A stretch of 64,000 bases of DNA, taken from assembly GCA_900555615.1 (NCBI GenBank), contig USMB01000002.1:1-64000 (forward strand). The letters run 5' to 3'. The notes under the pieces were generated by a model. It was given only the letters and a program-made list of their open reading frames with translations, did not search any database and was not told where the DNA came from. This document shows, piece by piece, positions 1-8,690 of the stretch (positions are counted from its first letter, which is position 1; each line of letters opens with the position of its first letter). The DNA comes from an uncultured Clostridium sp. (GTDB lineage Bacteria; Bacillota; Clostridia; TANB77; CAG-508). Both the position numbers and the translations under genes were made by a program.

Positions 1-438
1 TCTCAAATGTTTGCTAATATATATTTAAATGAATTAGATCAGTATGTTAAACACAAATTAAAATGCAAATATTATTATAGATATATGGATGATATGGTTA
101 TAATGTGCAAAAATAAAGAAATTGCAAAAGATAGCTTAAATAATATAACTAAATTTTTAAAAGAAAATTTAAAATTAACTTTAAACTCAAAAACAAGAAT
201 TTTCAAAGATATACAAGGGGTTAATTTTTGTGGTTATAAAATCAATGAGAAAAGACTAAAAATAAGGCATACAAGTAAATGTAGAATGAAGAGAAAACTA
301 AAAAGATATACAAGACAATTAAAAGAAGGCAAAATAACATTAACTGAAATACAAAGAAGTATTGCAGGTTGGCTAGGCTATGTTAAACATGCAGATTCTT
401 ATAAGTTAAGAAAAAGTATGTTTTATATAGAGGGATAG
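1..438 (+). CDS. DGR-type reverse transcriptase, C-terminal part (5' end outside window)
   Basis: The reading frame is open from base 1, so the gene begins left of the window; the ATG at 7 is internal. The first two residues are SQ, as expected for the end of the IGxxxSQ motif typical of diversity-generating-retroelement reverse transcriptases. YMDD, the polymerase active-site motif, follows about 25 residues later (RYMDDMVIM). After that comes the region with 'FCGYKI' and a basic thumb-like C-terminus with 'GWLGYVKHAD', also usual in this family. The enzyme is expected to copy the template repeat that starts about 12 bases downstream into cDNA with errors at adenines. The missing 5' part would carry the fingers domain; an accessory avd gene and the target gene are probably also to the left, which is inference. 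A retron or group II intron RT is less likely because of the adjacent template repeat. Confidence 0.88.
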   Translation, partial: SQMFANIYLNELDQYVKHKLKCKYYYRYMDDMVIMCKNKEIAKDSLNNITKFLKENLKLTLNSKTRIFKDIQGVNFCGYKINEKRLKIRHTSKCRMKRKLKRYTRQLKEGKITLTEIQRSIAGWLGYVKHADSYKLRKSMFYIEG

Positions 439-450
439 ACTTAAAAAAGG

Positions 451-576
451 TATTCTTATCGTGTTATCCGCGGTGGCAATTACAACAATAATGGAAACAA
501 TTACCCTGTCGCCTATCGCAATTACAACAATCCTAATAACAACTATAACAACACTGGTTTTCGTGCCACGCTCTAA
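451..576 (+). repeat. DGR template repeat (TR)
   Basis: This stretch is non-coding in context but reads cleanly as the end of a C-type-lectin/FGE-fold variable region. From 469 it gives RGG, then a run rich in Asn and Tyr, then GFRATL and a stop at 574. Between 478 and 552 there are 14 AAC/AAT codons and 5 TAC/TAT codons. AAY codons are the hallmark of DGR templates because mutagenesis at their two adenines reaches many amino acids without making stops. It lies 12 bases after the RT stop. The fixed parts (CGC, GTC, GCC codons) are more GC-rich than the surrounding DNA. No matching variable repeat is visible in the window. The exact ends are uncertain; the GC-rich 3' end at 556-573 is where an IMH-like element would sit. 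Confidence 0.85.
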
Positions 577-597
577 TATTAAGTCAGATTATATATT

Positions 598-1864
598 TCA
601 TGGAATATATACAGTATAGGTATTAGATATTAAAGGAAGTCTATTCCTTCTTAAAAGCAATTTTAAGTAAATATGAATTATAAAAGTATATGTATTAGTA
701 AATTGAAAAATTGAATATATGTATACTTTTCTATTTCCAATACATATATATTCTCTATTATATTCTTTTAAAATTGCACTATTTTGAACTTTTTGCTTTT
801 GCTTATTAAATGCTCCAATTTCTTTGCAAGTTTTTCTAGTATCTAAATATAAGTTATTGCAATATTTTTGGTCATTTCTACCTTTTTGATTTGGATTATT
901 ACTAGTAGTGATAGGTATAAATAATCTACCACAATTTTCACATTTATTTATAGTAAAGTTATTTTGAATTACTTTAAATAGCTCAAATCTAATTTGTTCT
1001 TCAGTATTTTTAAGTTCATATACTTCTTCTACTGCTATATGTTTTTCTTTTATTAGTTTAACTACATCATCTACATCTAATCTTCTTTCTTGTAGAGATA
1101 ACCCTTTATCACATACATATTTTGTTTTAAATTTAGTATCTAAAAAAGTCGCATGTGCTGGATTAGTATTAAGATAGTGTATATCAAATACTCTTTTTGC
1201 CTCATATAAATATAATCTTTCTTCTGTACTTAAATTTCTCACAATAGAGTTATTAGAATATTTACTTATCAATTCTAATCGCTTTTTTAAATCAGTCTTT
1301 TTTTCCATAAGATTTTCTATTAGTAGGTCTCTTATAGTTTCAAAGTATTTTATATATTCATTATGTTTTTTAGTTGATACTTTTTCAATGTTATAAGTAA
1401 ATTCATGAAGGATAAGTTCTATTGTATAAGGATTTTCTTGTATTTCCTCATAAAGTTCTTTCGCATAGTATTTTGGATTTTCAATAAAAACGCCAATTTG
1501 AGATTTAAATAATAGATCAGTTCTAAATACTTTAGAATTATATGTTTTCACAATTATATCTATTAAGACTTGTGTATAAAAATGAGTATATGGCGAAAAT
1601 TCTAAACATGCTCTAACTATTTGAAACATTTTAAAGAAGCAATCCAATTTTTAATCCATGGTATTTGATTCTTTGGCAGTACATACAAGTTCTATTAATT
1701 GGGTATACATTGTTTTTAATTTATCAAAATCTTCATAACTCATTATTGCAAATTCATATAATTTATCTCCAATATTATATTCAAAATGATGAGTAGCACC
1801 AAAAAACTTTCCGATCATTTTTTATTACAATTTTATTATTCTTAAGTGTGAAATTAGTTATCAT
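598..1864 (-). pseudogene. Degraded DUF6076-like protein gene of the mobile element
   Basis: The original start is probably the ATG at 1864, preceded by a GGAGG-type site. It encodes about 16 residues (MITNFTLKNNKIVI...) before a shift in a run of six T's at 1818-1823. The second frame then continues with IGKFFGATHHFEYNIGDKLYEF. An in-frame TAA at 1651-1653 interrupts that frame, and a TTG-started segment runs from 1647 to 598. The C-terminal part has a zinc-ribbon-like CENCGRLF motif and later Cys residues (KYC, KTC), followed by KEYNREY, which fits the DUF6076 family of mobile-element proteins of unknown function. After KEYNREY the translation looks unrelated, so the 3' end may be damaged too. 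Family assignment is from memory of the motif layout and is moderate. Confidence 0.6.
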
Positions 1865-2059
1865 ATTAAGGTTTCCTCCATTTTTAAAAATAGAATATAG
1901 CTATTTTGATTTTTAATTTATCTATAGACTTGCAAAAATGTATTTACAACACTTTTTAAGGCTCTTATAATAAAAACTGCAAGTAGAAAATAGCACGTGT
2001 GAATAATTATTTTCTATTACAGTATAGCACTTTGAAAATTAAATAGCAAACTACAAGCA

Positions 2060-2185
2060 CAGATAATGAAACTTTCGTCTGGCTAACGTGATGTAAAGGG
2101 GCGATTCACTAAAGGTGGAATGAGGGCAAATCTCATATGGGATTAAATCCACTTGTGGTTTTTAAATTGATAAGACATAGCAGAG
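2060..2185 (+). ncRNA. Possible structured leader RNA of the mobile element
   Basis: This sits in the 378-base gap between the DUF6076-like remnant and the small gene at 2243. The stretch is less AT-rich than its surroundings and contains nested complementary segments: GTGGA near 2116 with TCCAC near 2148, enclosing ATGAG/CTCAT. A small CCAC-tt-GTGG hairpin with a T run follows. It precedes the TnpW-like and recombinase genes and may act in their expression or be part of the element's transfer region. I do not recognise a named riboswitch class. The call rests on visible base pairing only. Confidence 0.3.
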
Positions 2186-2242
2186 TGTATTGTATAAAGT
2201 AAGGGAAAATTGGAAATAATTACAACTAAAGGAGTGAGATTT

Positions 2243-2380
2243 ATGCAAGAAAGAAAAGAAAAGAAAAAGTATAAAAAGAAAAAGAATTTTAAAATAAATA
2301 TTATATTTAATGAAAAAGGAGAAGCATTAGAGAAAATAATAGAAAGAGCATTTGGAAATTATTGTCTGAAGAAAAATTAA
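2243..2380 (+). CDS. Small TnpW-like transposon protein
   Basis: A 45-residue ORF with an AAAGGAGTG ribosome site eight to ten bases upstream. The first 17 residues are very basic (Lys/Arg/Glu). The rest (KINIIFNEKG, then an amphipathic helix EALEKIIERAF) resembles the small TnpW family found directly before large serine recombinases of Tn4451-like and related elements. The position fits: the recombinase starts about 100 bases downstream on the same strand. The function of TnpW proteins is not established; a role as accessory or regulator of excision is a guess. The ORF is intact. Confidence 0.5.
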   Translation: MQERKEKKKYKKKKNFKINIIFNEKGEALEKIIERAFGNYCLKKN

Positions 2381-2478
2381 AGTAAAATAATGGTATTTAG
2401 TGAGATAATATGTTATAATACTTGCAAAGAGTATCAATATTATCTCATTATCTTTACATAGCAAGTAAGGAGGTAAAT

Positions 2479-4108
2479 GTGAGCTATACAATAATGAATA
2501 ATATTGATTATAAAGTAGGCATATATATAAGGCTTTCAAGAGAAGATGAAGAAAAAGAAAAATATCAAGAAAGTGAAAGTATTGGAAACCAAAGAACTTT
2601 GCTAATGCAATATATCAAAGAAAACAAACTAAACTTTATATCAGAATACGTTGATGATGGTGTAAGTGGTACAAGTTTTGATAGACCTGCATTTAATAGA
2701 ATGATAGCAGATATTGAAACTCGGTAAAATCAATATGATCGTCACGAAAGACTTATCAAGACTAGGTAGAAATTATGTGCAATCAGGATTATACATTGAA
2801 ACATATTTTCCAGAACATGAAGTAAGGTTTGTTGCAATATTAGACAATATAGATACGGCTTATGATACATCAAACAATGATATAGCACCATTTAAATCAA
2901 TATTAAATGAAATGTATGCAAAAGATACATCAAAGAAAATAAATAGTGTATTACAATCAAAAAGAAATCTTGGAGAATATTTAGGAACAGCACCTTATGG
3001 CTATAAAAAAGATCCAGAAAATAAATACCATTTAATAATAGATGAAGAAGCAGCAAATGTAGTAAAACTAATATATGAAAAATATTTAGCAGGGTTTGGT
3101 ACAATGCAAATAGCAGATTATTTAAGTAAAAAGAAGATTCCAATTCCATCAGATTATAACAAGAGAAAAAGGGGAACAAAGTCTTTGACTTATGGACTAT
3201 GGCAACAATCTACAGTAAGATTTATTCTTTCAAATGAAATTTATACAGGAACAGTTATACAAGGAAAAAGAAAGAAAGTAAGTTTTAAATCTAAAAAATT
3301 TATAGATTTACCAGAAGAAGATTGGATAAAAGTAGAAAATATGCACGAAGCTATTATAAGTAAAGAGGATTTTGAAAGAGCAAAAAAAGTAATTCAAGCA
3401 ACTAAAGGCTCAAGAGTAGTTCAAAATGATTACTTATTTAAGGGATTACTTAGATGTTATGATTGCAAAGGATATATTGGAATAAGAAGTCCAGATAAAA
3501 ACGGAAATATCTATGGTAGATGCCAAAGATATGGAAGGTTTGGAAAATTTGATGTATGTTCACCACACAATTTTAATTATCAAGTTTTTGAAGAACAAAT
3601 GCTAGAAGTTTTAAGAGAAGTTTGTAAAGAATATACCAATACAAAAAAACTAGAAGAAATTGCAAAACAAACAAAAACAAAACAATCAAAAGAAATAGAT
3701 ATAAAAAAACAAATAGAATCTTTTAAACAGCAGGTAGAGAGTGAAACTAGAAAGTTGGAAGTAATGTATGATGATAGACTGGCAGGAATTATAACACTTG
3801 AGGAATATATGAAAAATGCAAATAGAATAAAAGAATTGGTTAGAGGATATGAACAAAACATCAAAGAGCTTGAACAAGAGCTATCAGGAGAAAGTGATAA
3901 GACAAAAAATGATAATAGATTAGATAATTTGATAGAAGAGTTTCTTAATATGGAGAAACCAACAAAAGAAATAATTAGAGAATTTATAGAAAAAATTGAA
4001 ATTCATAGCGACAAGCAAGTTGATATTTATTTCAATTTTAAACCATTACAAGATTTAAATAATAATTTTATATGTGCTAGAAAAGAATATGAGAAAAAAG
4101 TAGGATAG
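2479..4108 (+). pseudogene. Large serine recombinase (TndX/TnpX type), frameshifted
   Basis: The gene integrates and excises the element through a catalytic serine. The start is best placed at GTG 2479, five bases after AAGGAGG. The resolvase domain begins GIYIRLSRED (catalytic Ser) and has SGTSFDRP. A single extra C near 2722 then breaks the frame: the first frame ends at 2727, while the second frame carries on with GKINMIVTKDLSRLGRNY. After that come the recombinase domain (APYGYKKD), a zinc ribbon (CYDC ... C ... C near 3450-3565), a coiled coil (about 3650-3900) and a C-terminal beta segment ending at 4108. Removing one base would restore about 540 codons, the usual length. Either the element is immobilised or this is a sequence error. 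It is the last gene before the element boundary. Confidence 0.85.
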
Positions 4109-4126
4109 AAAAAATGTCCACAACAA

Positions 4127-4615
4127 CAATACACACATGCTGCTGTTTGGGCAATAATTGCTGAAACATTTTTAGGAAGAGGGGACACAGCTGTTGAATT
4201 ATACAGAATGATAACACCGATAGAACATGCACGAACAAAAGAAACTGCAAATAAATATAAAGTAGAACCATATGTAATAGCAGCAGATGTATATGGAACT
4301 AAAAATTTGGCTGGTTCAGGAGGATGGACATGGTATACAGGTTCAAGCAGTTGGTACTATTTAGCAGGAGTTCAATATATTTTGGGATTAACAATATATC
4401 ATAATGCAATGAGCTTTAAACCATGTATTTCAAAAGATTGGAAAGAGTTTGAGATAAGATATAAATATAAAGAGAGTATTTATAATATAAAAGTTACAAA
4501 TCCTAATAGAAAAAATACAGGAGTTAGTAGTGTGATTGTAAATGGGGTAGAGTCTGAAAATAGAATTCCATTGGATGGAAGTAATAAAATTTTTAATATA
4601 GAAGTTGTAATGTAA
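4127..4615 (+). pseudogene. C-terminal remnant of a GH94 cyclic glucan synthase/phosphorylase gene
   Basis: From about 4127 the frame gives QYTHAAVWAIIAETFLGRGD, then EHARTKE, KVEPYVIAADVY, GGWTWYTGSSSWYYLAG and a beta-rich tail ending DGSNKIFNIEVVM. This is the C-terminal catalytic core and end of GH94 enzymes such as the phosphorylase part of cyclic beta-1,2-glucan synthases. No start codon or ribosome site precedes it; the open frame runs directly back into the recombinase stop codon. The gene was therefore cut by the mobile element, and its N-terminal part should lie at the other end of the element, left of the window. The ATG at 4208 is internal to the domain. Confidence 0.85.
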
Positions 4616-4619
4616 AAAA

Positions 4620-4677
4620 TGCGAAAATGGGGTCGGTCCTTTTTTTCAAAATGTGAAAATGGGGTCGGTCCTTTTTT
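4620..4677 (+). repeat. REP-like repeat doublet, left of RAYT
   Basis: Two direct copies of the unit TGYGAAAATGGGGTCGGTCC followed by a run of T's occupy 4620-4647 and 4652-4677. The same unit in opposite orientation lies behind the transposase gene (5593-5651), so the gene is bracketed by inverted doublets. Further copies occur at 22592, 25721, 35328 and 38414. The T run after the core means single copies can pair with inverted ones to give terminator-like hairpins. Confidence 0.85.
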
Positions 4678-4799
4678 GGCATTTAAATTTTTATAGTAAA
4701 AGTATTGAAAAAGTAAACAAAATATGTTAATATATTTTGAAAATAAAATAAGGGTGGGTTTTATTTTTTATAGATTATATATTAGAAAGGAGGAACAAT

Positions 4800-5582
4800 G
4801 TGTCGAGACCACTTAGAGTTTTTAGTCATTCAAAAATTTATCATATTATTTTAAAAGGATTAGATAGCCAAACAATTTTTTTTGATGATCAAGATAGAAA
4901 GTTTTTTTTAAATCAAGTTTTTATTACCAAAAAAGAATTCAATTATGAAATATTTGCATATTGTTTAATGTCAAATCATGTACACATGGTTATAAAGTGT
5001 GAAGATGAATTTTTATCTAAAAGTATTCAAAGTTTACTGGTTAGATATGTTAGTTACTTTAATAAAAAGTATAATAGAACAGGTAGTTTAGTTCAAAATA
5101 GATTTAATAGTAGAAATGTAGAAACAGAAAAATACTTTATTGAAGTTTGTAAGTATGTTCATAGAAATCCAGAAAAAGCAGGTATTGCCTTAACTCAAAA
5201 TTATAAATGGAGTAGTTATCAAGAATATATAAGAAAGAAAAAGATAATTTCTTCAAGTTTATTAATGCATTATTTTGATAATGATATATCTAAGTTTGCA
5301 GATTATACATTAAAAACATTAGAAAAAATAGGGATAGAAGATTATATTGAATATGAAATGATTCCTAAAATTTCAGATGAAGAATTAGCAGAAGAATTAA
5401 TAAAAAGATTCAATGTTAATAATATGGTAGGATTGTTAAATTTTTTCAAAAATAAAGATAAAAAGGAGTTAGTAGAATGTCTAAAAGAAATACATAAAAT
5501 AAAAGTTGTTAATATTTCACAAGTTGCAAGAGTAACAAAAATCACTAAGAGAATTGTGGAAAGTGTGTGGAAAATGAAATAA
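4800..5582 (+). CDS. RAYT transposase (REP-associated tyrosine transposase)
   Basis: A 260-residue Y1/HUH-type nuclease. The start is GTG 4800, six bases after AAAGGAGG; an ATG at 4798 is in another frame. Visible motifs are 'PLRVFSHSKIYHIILKG' at the N-terminus, the metal-binding HUH motif NHVHMVI near residue 60, and the helix with the candidate catalytic Tyr in 'YVHRNPEKAGI' near residue 118. A C-terminal helical region about 80 residues long follows. RAYT proteins cut and join single-stranded palindromic repeats and are thought to spread REP/REPIN elements. Here the gene is a single copy flanked by the repeats it would recognise, with more copies across the window. It looks intact. Confidence 0.88.
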   Translation: MSRPLRVFSHSKIYHIILKGLDSQTIFFDDQDRKFFLNQVFITKKEFNYEIFAYCLMSNHVHMVIKCEDEFLSKSIQSLLVRYVSYFNKKYNRTGSLVQNRFNSRNVETEKYFIEVCKYVHRNPEKAGIALTQNYKWSSYQEYIRKKKIISSSLLMHYFDNDISKFADYTLKTLEKIGIEDYIEYEMIPKISDEELAEELIKRFNVNNMVGLLNFFKNKDKKELVECLKEIHKIKVVNISQVARVTKITKRIVESVWKMK

Positions 5583-5592
5583 AATAATGATG

Positions 5593-5651
5593 AGAAAAAA
5601 AGGACCGACCCCAATTTCGCATTGCGAAAAAAAGGACCGACCCCATTTTAA
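5593..5651 (-). repeat. REP-like repeat doublet, right of RAYT
   Basis: Two units of AAAAAAAGGACCGACCCC followed by AATTTCGCA or ATTTTAAC lie at 5593-5622 and 5622-5651. They are the reverse complement of the doublet at 4620-4677, so together they form long inverted ends around the RAYT gene. The right copy ends eight bases before the asnS stop codon, so it may also serve as terminator for both convergent genes. Confidence 0.85.
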
Positions 5652-5658
5652 CATAATA

Positions 5659-7047
5659 TTAGAAATCACAATTATTTGGTGTCCTAGGATAAGGGATAAC
5701 ATCTCTAATGTTTTCTACTCCAGTAATATACATTAACAATCTTTCAAAACCAAGACCAAATCCTGAATGGATATCAGTACCAAATCTACGTAAATCAAGA
5801 TACCAATATAGTGGATCTGTTGCAATTCCCATTTCTTTCATACGAGCACTTAATTTTTCGTAATCTTCTTCCCTTTGAGAACCACCCATAATTTCTCCAG
5901 CACCAGGTACTTCTAGGTCAACAGCAGCAACTGTTTTACCATCTGGGTTAACTTTCATGTAATATGATTTTATATCTTTTGGCCAGTTTTTAACGAAAAC
6001 AGGGCCATTGAAATATTCTGTAATATATTTTTCATGTTCTTTTGCTAAATCTTCACCATATTCTGGTTGGAATTCCCATTCTTTATCAGCTTTTTTCAAA
6101 ATATCTATAACATCTTTGTGATCTATTCTTACGAACTCAGAAGAGATTAAATTTGTTAATTTTTCTTTTAATCCATTTTGAATGAATTTGTCACAGAAAT
6201 CAATTTCTTCTGGACATTTTTCTAGAACAGTTTTAACAATATATTTTAAACAATCTTCTTCAATATCCATTAAACCATTTAAATCACAGAATGAGATTTC
6301 TGGTTCTATCATCCAGAATTCGTTAGCATGTGTTTTTGTATTTGAATTTTCACTTCTTAATGTTGGACCAAAGGTGTATATTTTTCCAAATGCAGCAGCA
6401 AATGTTTCTCCATGTAATTGGCCAGAACCTGTAATATAAGCTTTCTTACCAAATAAGTCCTCTGAAAAATCGGTTTTTCCATCTTTTTTTGGTAAATCTT
6501 TATCAAGATTTAATGTTGTTAATTTGAACATTTCAGCAGAACCTTCGCAATCTGCACATGTAATAATTGGTGTGTGAACATAAACATATCCATTATCTTG
6601 GAAATATTGATGGATAGCGAATGCGGCAACACTTCTTATTCTAAAAACAGCATTAAATGTGTTTGTTCTTGGACGAAGATATGCAATGCTACGTAAATAT
6701 TCAAATGAATGTCTCTTTTTTTGAAGAGGGTAATCTGAAGCACAAAGGCCTTCAACTTCAATATTTGTTGCTTGAATTTCAAATGGTTGCTTTGCATTTT
6801 CTGTAATTACAACAGTTCCTGTAACTTTTATAGATGAACTAATTGTAAGTTTTGCAATTTCATTGAAATTTGATAATTTATCATTAAAAACAATTTGAAC
6901 ATTTTTAAAAAAAGAACCATCATTTAGTTCAATAAATCCAAATGTTTTAGAATCCCTAACTGTTTTTACCCATCCTTCTAAAGTAACTTTTTTTTCTGCA
7001 TAATCTGATGTTTTTTTAAATAAATCTTTTACTGTTAAATCTGTCAT
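5659..7047 (-). CDS. asnS: Asparaginyl-tRNA synthetase
   Basis: Class IIb aminoacyl-tRNA synthetase, 462 residues, charging tRNA-Asn in the cytoplasm. The N-terminal OB fold (VTLEGWVKTVRDSKTFGFIELNDG) binds the anticodon. The catalytic domain shows motif 2 (FGPTLRSENSNT), the AsnRS-like 'EFWMIEPEISFCDL', and motif 3 near the end (GFGLGFERLLMYITG). The protein ends YPRTPNNCDF, as is usual in AsnRS. I placed the start at 7047: the upstream ATG at 7056 directly touches the AGGAAGG ribosome site, whereas 7047 has nine bases of spacing. A TATAAT-like -10 lies on the minus strand near 7125. No T-box is visible in the short leader. Confidence 0.95.
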   Translation of the reverse strand: MTDLTVKDLFKKTSDYAEKKVTLEGWVKTVRDSKTFGFIELNDGSFFKNVQIVFNDKLSNFNEIAKLTISSSIKVTGTVVITENAKQPFEIQATNIEVEGLCASDYPLQKKRHSFEYLRSIAYLRPRTNTFNAVFRIRSVAAFAIHQYFQDNGYVYVHTPIITCADCEGSAEMFKLTTLNLDKDLPKKDGKTDFSEDLFGKKAYITGSGQLHGETFAAAFGKIYTFGPTLRSENSNTKTHANEFWMIEPEISFCDLNGLMDIEEDCLKYIVKTVLEKCPEEIDFCDKFIQNGLKEKLTNLISSEFVRIDHKDVIDILKKADKEWEFQPEYGEDLAKEHEKYITEYFNGPVFVKNWPKDIKSYYMKVNPDGKTVAAVDLEVPGAGEIMGGSQREEDYEKLSARMKEMGIATDPLYWYLDLRRFGTDIHSGFGLGFERLLMYITGVENIRDVIPYPRTPNNCDF

Positions 7048-7228
7048 AAAAATCATCCTTCCTATTGTGATTTGAGTAGTATGTAAATCTCACAAATCTT
7101 ACTTTGTTTTATTATGTAAAGATTATACAATATCATACTAAAAAAAACAAGGAAAATGCGAAAAAATCTTGAAAAAATGCAATGATAATAGTAAAATAAA
7201 AATATCAAAATGCGAAAGAGGGAGAAAT

Positions 7229-8659
7229 ATGTCAAAAAAAATAAGTGTAATTTTAATTGGAATAATAATTATTATTAGTTTAGCACTTTCAATATATATA
7301 CCAAATAAAGATAAAATTAAAGATGAAAAAGAAGATACATCTATTAATTATTCGGTTATAGAGAAAGATGGCAAAAAAGGTGTAGCACAAAATGACAAGA
7401 CTATAATTGAACCACAATATGATGAGGTAGTAATTCCAAATCAACATAGAGAAGTATTTTATTGTAAGAATGAAGAAGAGTCTAAATTTGTCAACTCGAA
7501 AAATAAAGAGATTTTTACGGAATATGATGATGTTGAATTAATAAGTTATGATGAAAGTAAATATGAAAAAAATATTTTGAAATATGAGAAAAATGGTAAA
7601 GTTGGGCTATTAGGAATTACAGGAAAGCATATTACAGAAACTAAATATGAAGAACTTAGCAGTATTGGAAAAAAAGAAGGAGAAATACTTGTTAAAGAAA
7701 ATGGTGAATATGGAATTATTGATGAAAAAGGAAATGTAAAAATAAAAAATAAATATGATGCAATAGAATCAGATGGATTTTACACAGATGAAAATGGTTA
7801 TAAAAAAGCTGGATATATTGTTAGAATAGTTACAACTGATGGCTATAGATATGGATACTATGATTGTGATGGAACTCAAGTTTTGAAAGAAGAATATAAT
7901 CAAATAGAAAGATTAATAGAAATTAAAAATGATGTATATTTGATAGTAGCCAAAAATGGGCAATATGGGGTATATATAAATAATATTAAAATTATAAATA
8001 CACAATACCAATCAATAGATTATAATTCTGATTTGCAAATATTTATTGTTGAAAAAACAAAATTATATGGAGCATTTAATTTAAAAGGAATAGAAATATT
8101 GCCAATAGAATTTTCACAATTATCAGTAAAAGGAATATATTTATATGGAACTAAAAACACAGAGGAGACTCAAGAAAATAAAGTGTATGATGTAAATGGA
8201 AAAAGTGTTAATATACCATTTGACACCGTTATAAATAAAACATCAAATTCAAAATATTTTATAGAAAATGAAGAAGGAAAATATTATGTAGTTGATGCAG
8301 AGTTTAAAAAACTAACACAACAGAAATATAATTTCTTAGAATATGCATATGATAAATATTTTATAGCAACAAATGAGCAAAATAAAATGGGAGTAATAAA
8401 TTTAGAGGAAAAAGTAATTGTAGAATTTGAATATGATGTTATACAGTTAATAAAAGGAAAATCAATTTTCCAAGCACTAGATTTTGCAGATAATAAAACA
8501 GATATATATGATAGCAAATTTGATTTAGCTTTGGAAATGAGCAATGCTAATATAGATATTTTAAGTAATGGAATTAGAGTTTATAATAATGAAAGAGAAA
8601 ATTATTTAGATAACAATGGAAAAATTACCACTAAAGATGGTTTAAATATTGAAAAATAG
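7229..8659 (+). CDS. Membrane-anchored WG-repeat protein
   Basis: 476 residues from the ATG at 7229 (site GAGGGAG upstream; a start 20 codons earlier has none). A single hydrophobic segment at residues 6-24 anchors the protein, and the rest is extracellular. It consists of about ten beta-rich repeats of the WG/KWG type: 'EKDGKKGVAQNDKTIIEPQYDEV', 'ENGEYGIIDEKGNVKIKNKYDAI' and 'NEQNKMGVINLEEKVIVEFEYDV' (gapped and varied elsewhere). Such proteins are probable beta-propellers at the cell surface; their ligand is unknown. It is followed 31 bases later by the patatin gene and may be co-transcribed with it. Confidence 0.75.
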   Translation: MSKKISVILIGIIIIISLALSIYIPNKDKIKDEKEDTSINYSVIEKDGKKGVAQNDKTIIEPQYDEVVIPNQHREVFYCKNEEESKFVNSKNKEIFTEYDDVELISYDESKYEKNILKYEKNGKVGLLGITGKHITETKYEELSSIGKKEGEILVKENGEYGIIDEKGNVKIKNKYDAIESDGFYTDENGYKKAGYIVRIVTTDGYRYGYYDCDGTQVLKEEYNQIERLIEIKNDVYLIVAKNGQYGVYINNIKIINTQYQSIDYNSDLQIFIVEKTKLYGAFNLKGIEILPIEFSQLSVKGIYLYGTKNTEETQENKVYDVNGKSVNIPFDTVINKTSNSKYFIENEEGKYYVVDAEFKKLTQQKYNFLEYAYDKYFIATNEQNKMGVINLEEKVIVEFEYDVIQLIKGKSIFQALDFADNKTDIYDSKFDLALEMSNANIDILSNGIRVYNNERENYLDNNGKITTKDGLNIEK

Positions 8660-8690
8660 TAAATAATAAACCAGAATAGGAGGATTTGCT

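Noticed and set aside
451..576. End of a protein-coding target gene (a variable repeat) instead of a template repeat
   Set aside because: There is no upstream coding frame leading into it (only 12 bases after the RT stop), and the Asn codons are unmutated as in a template.
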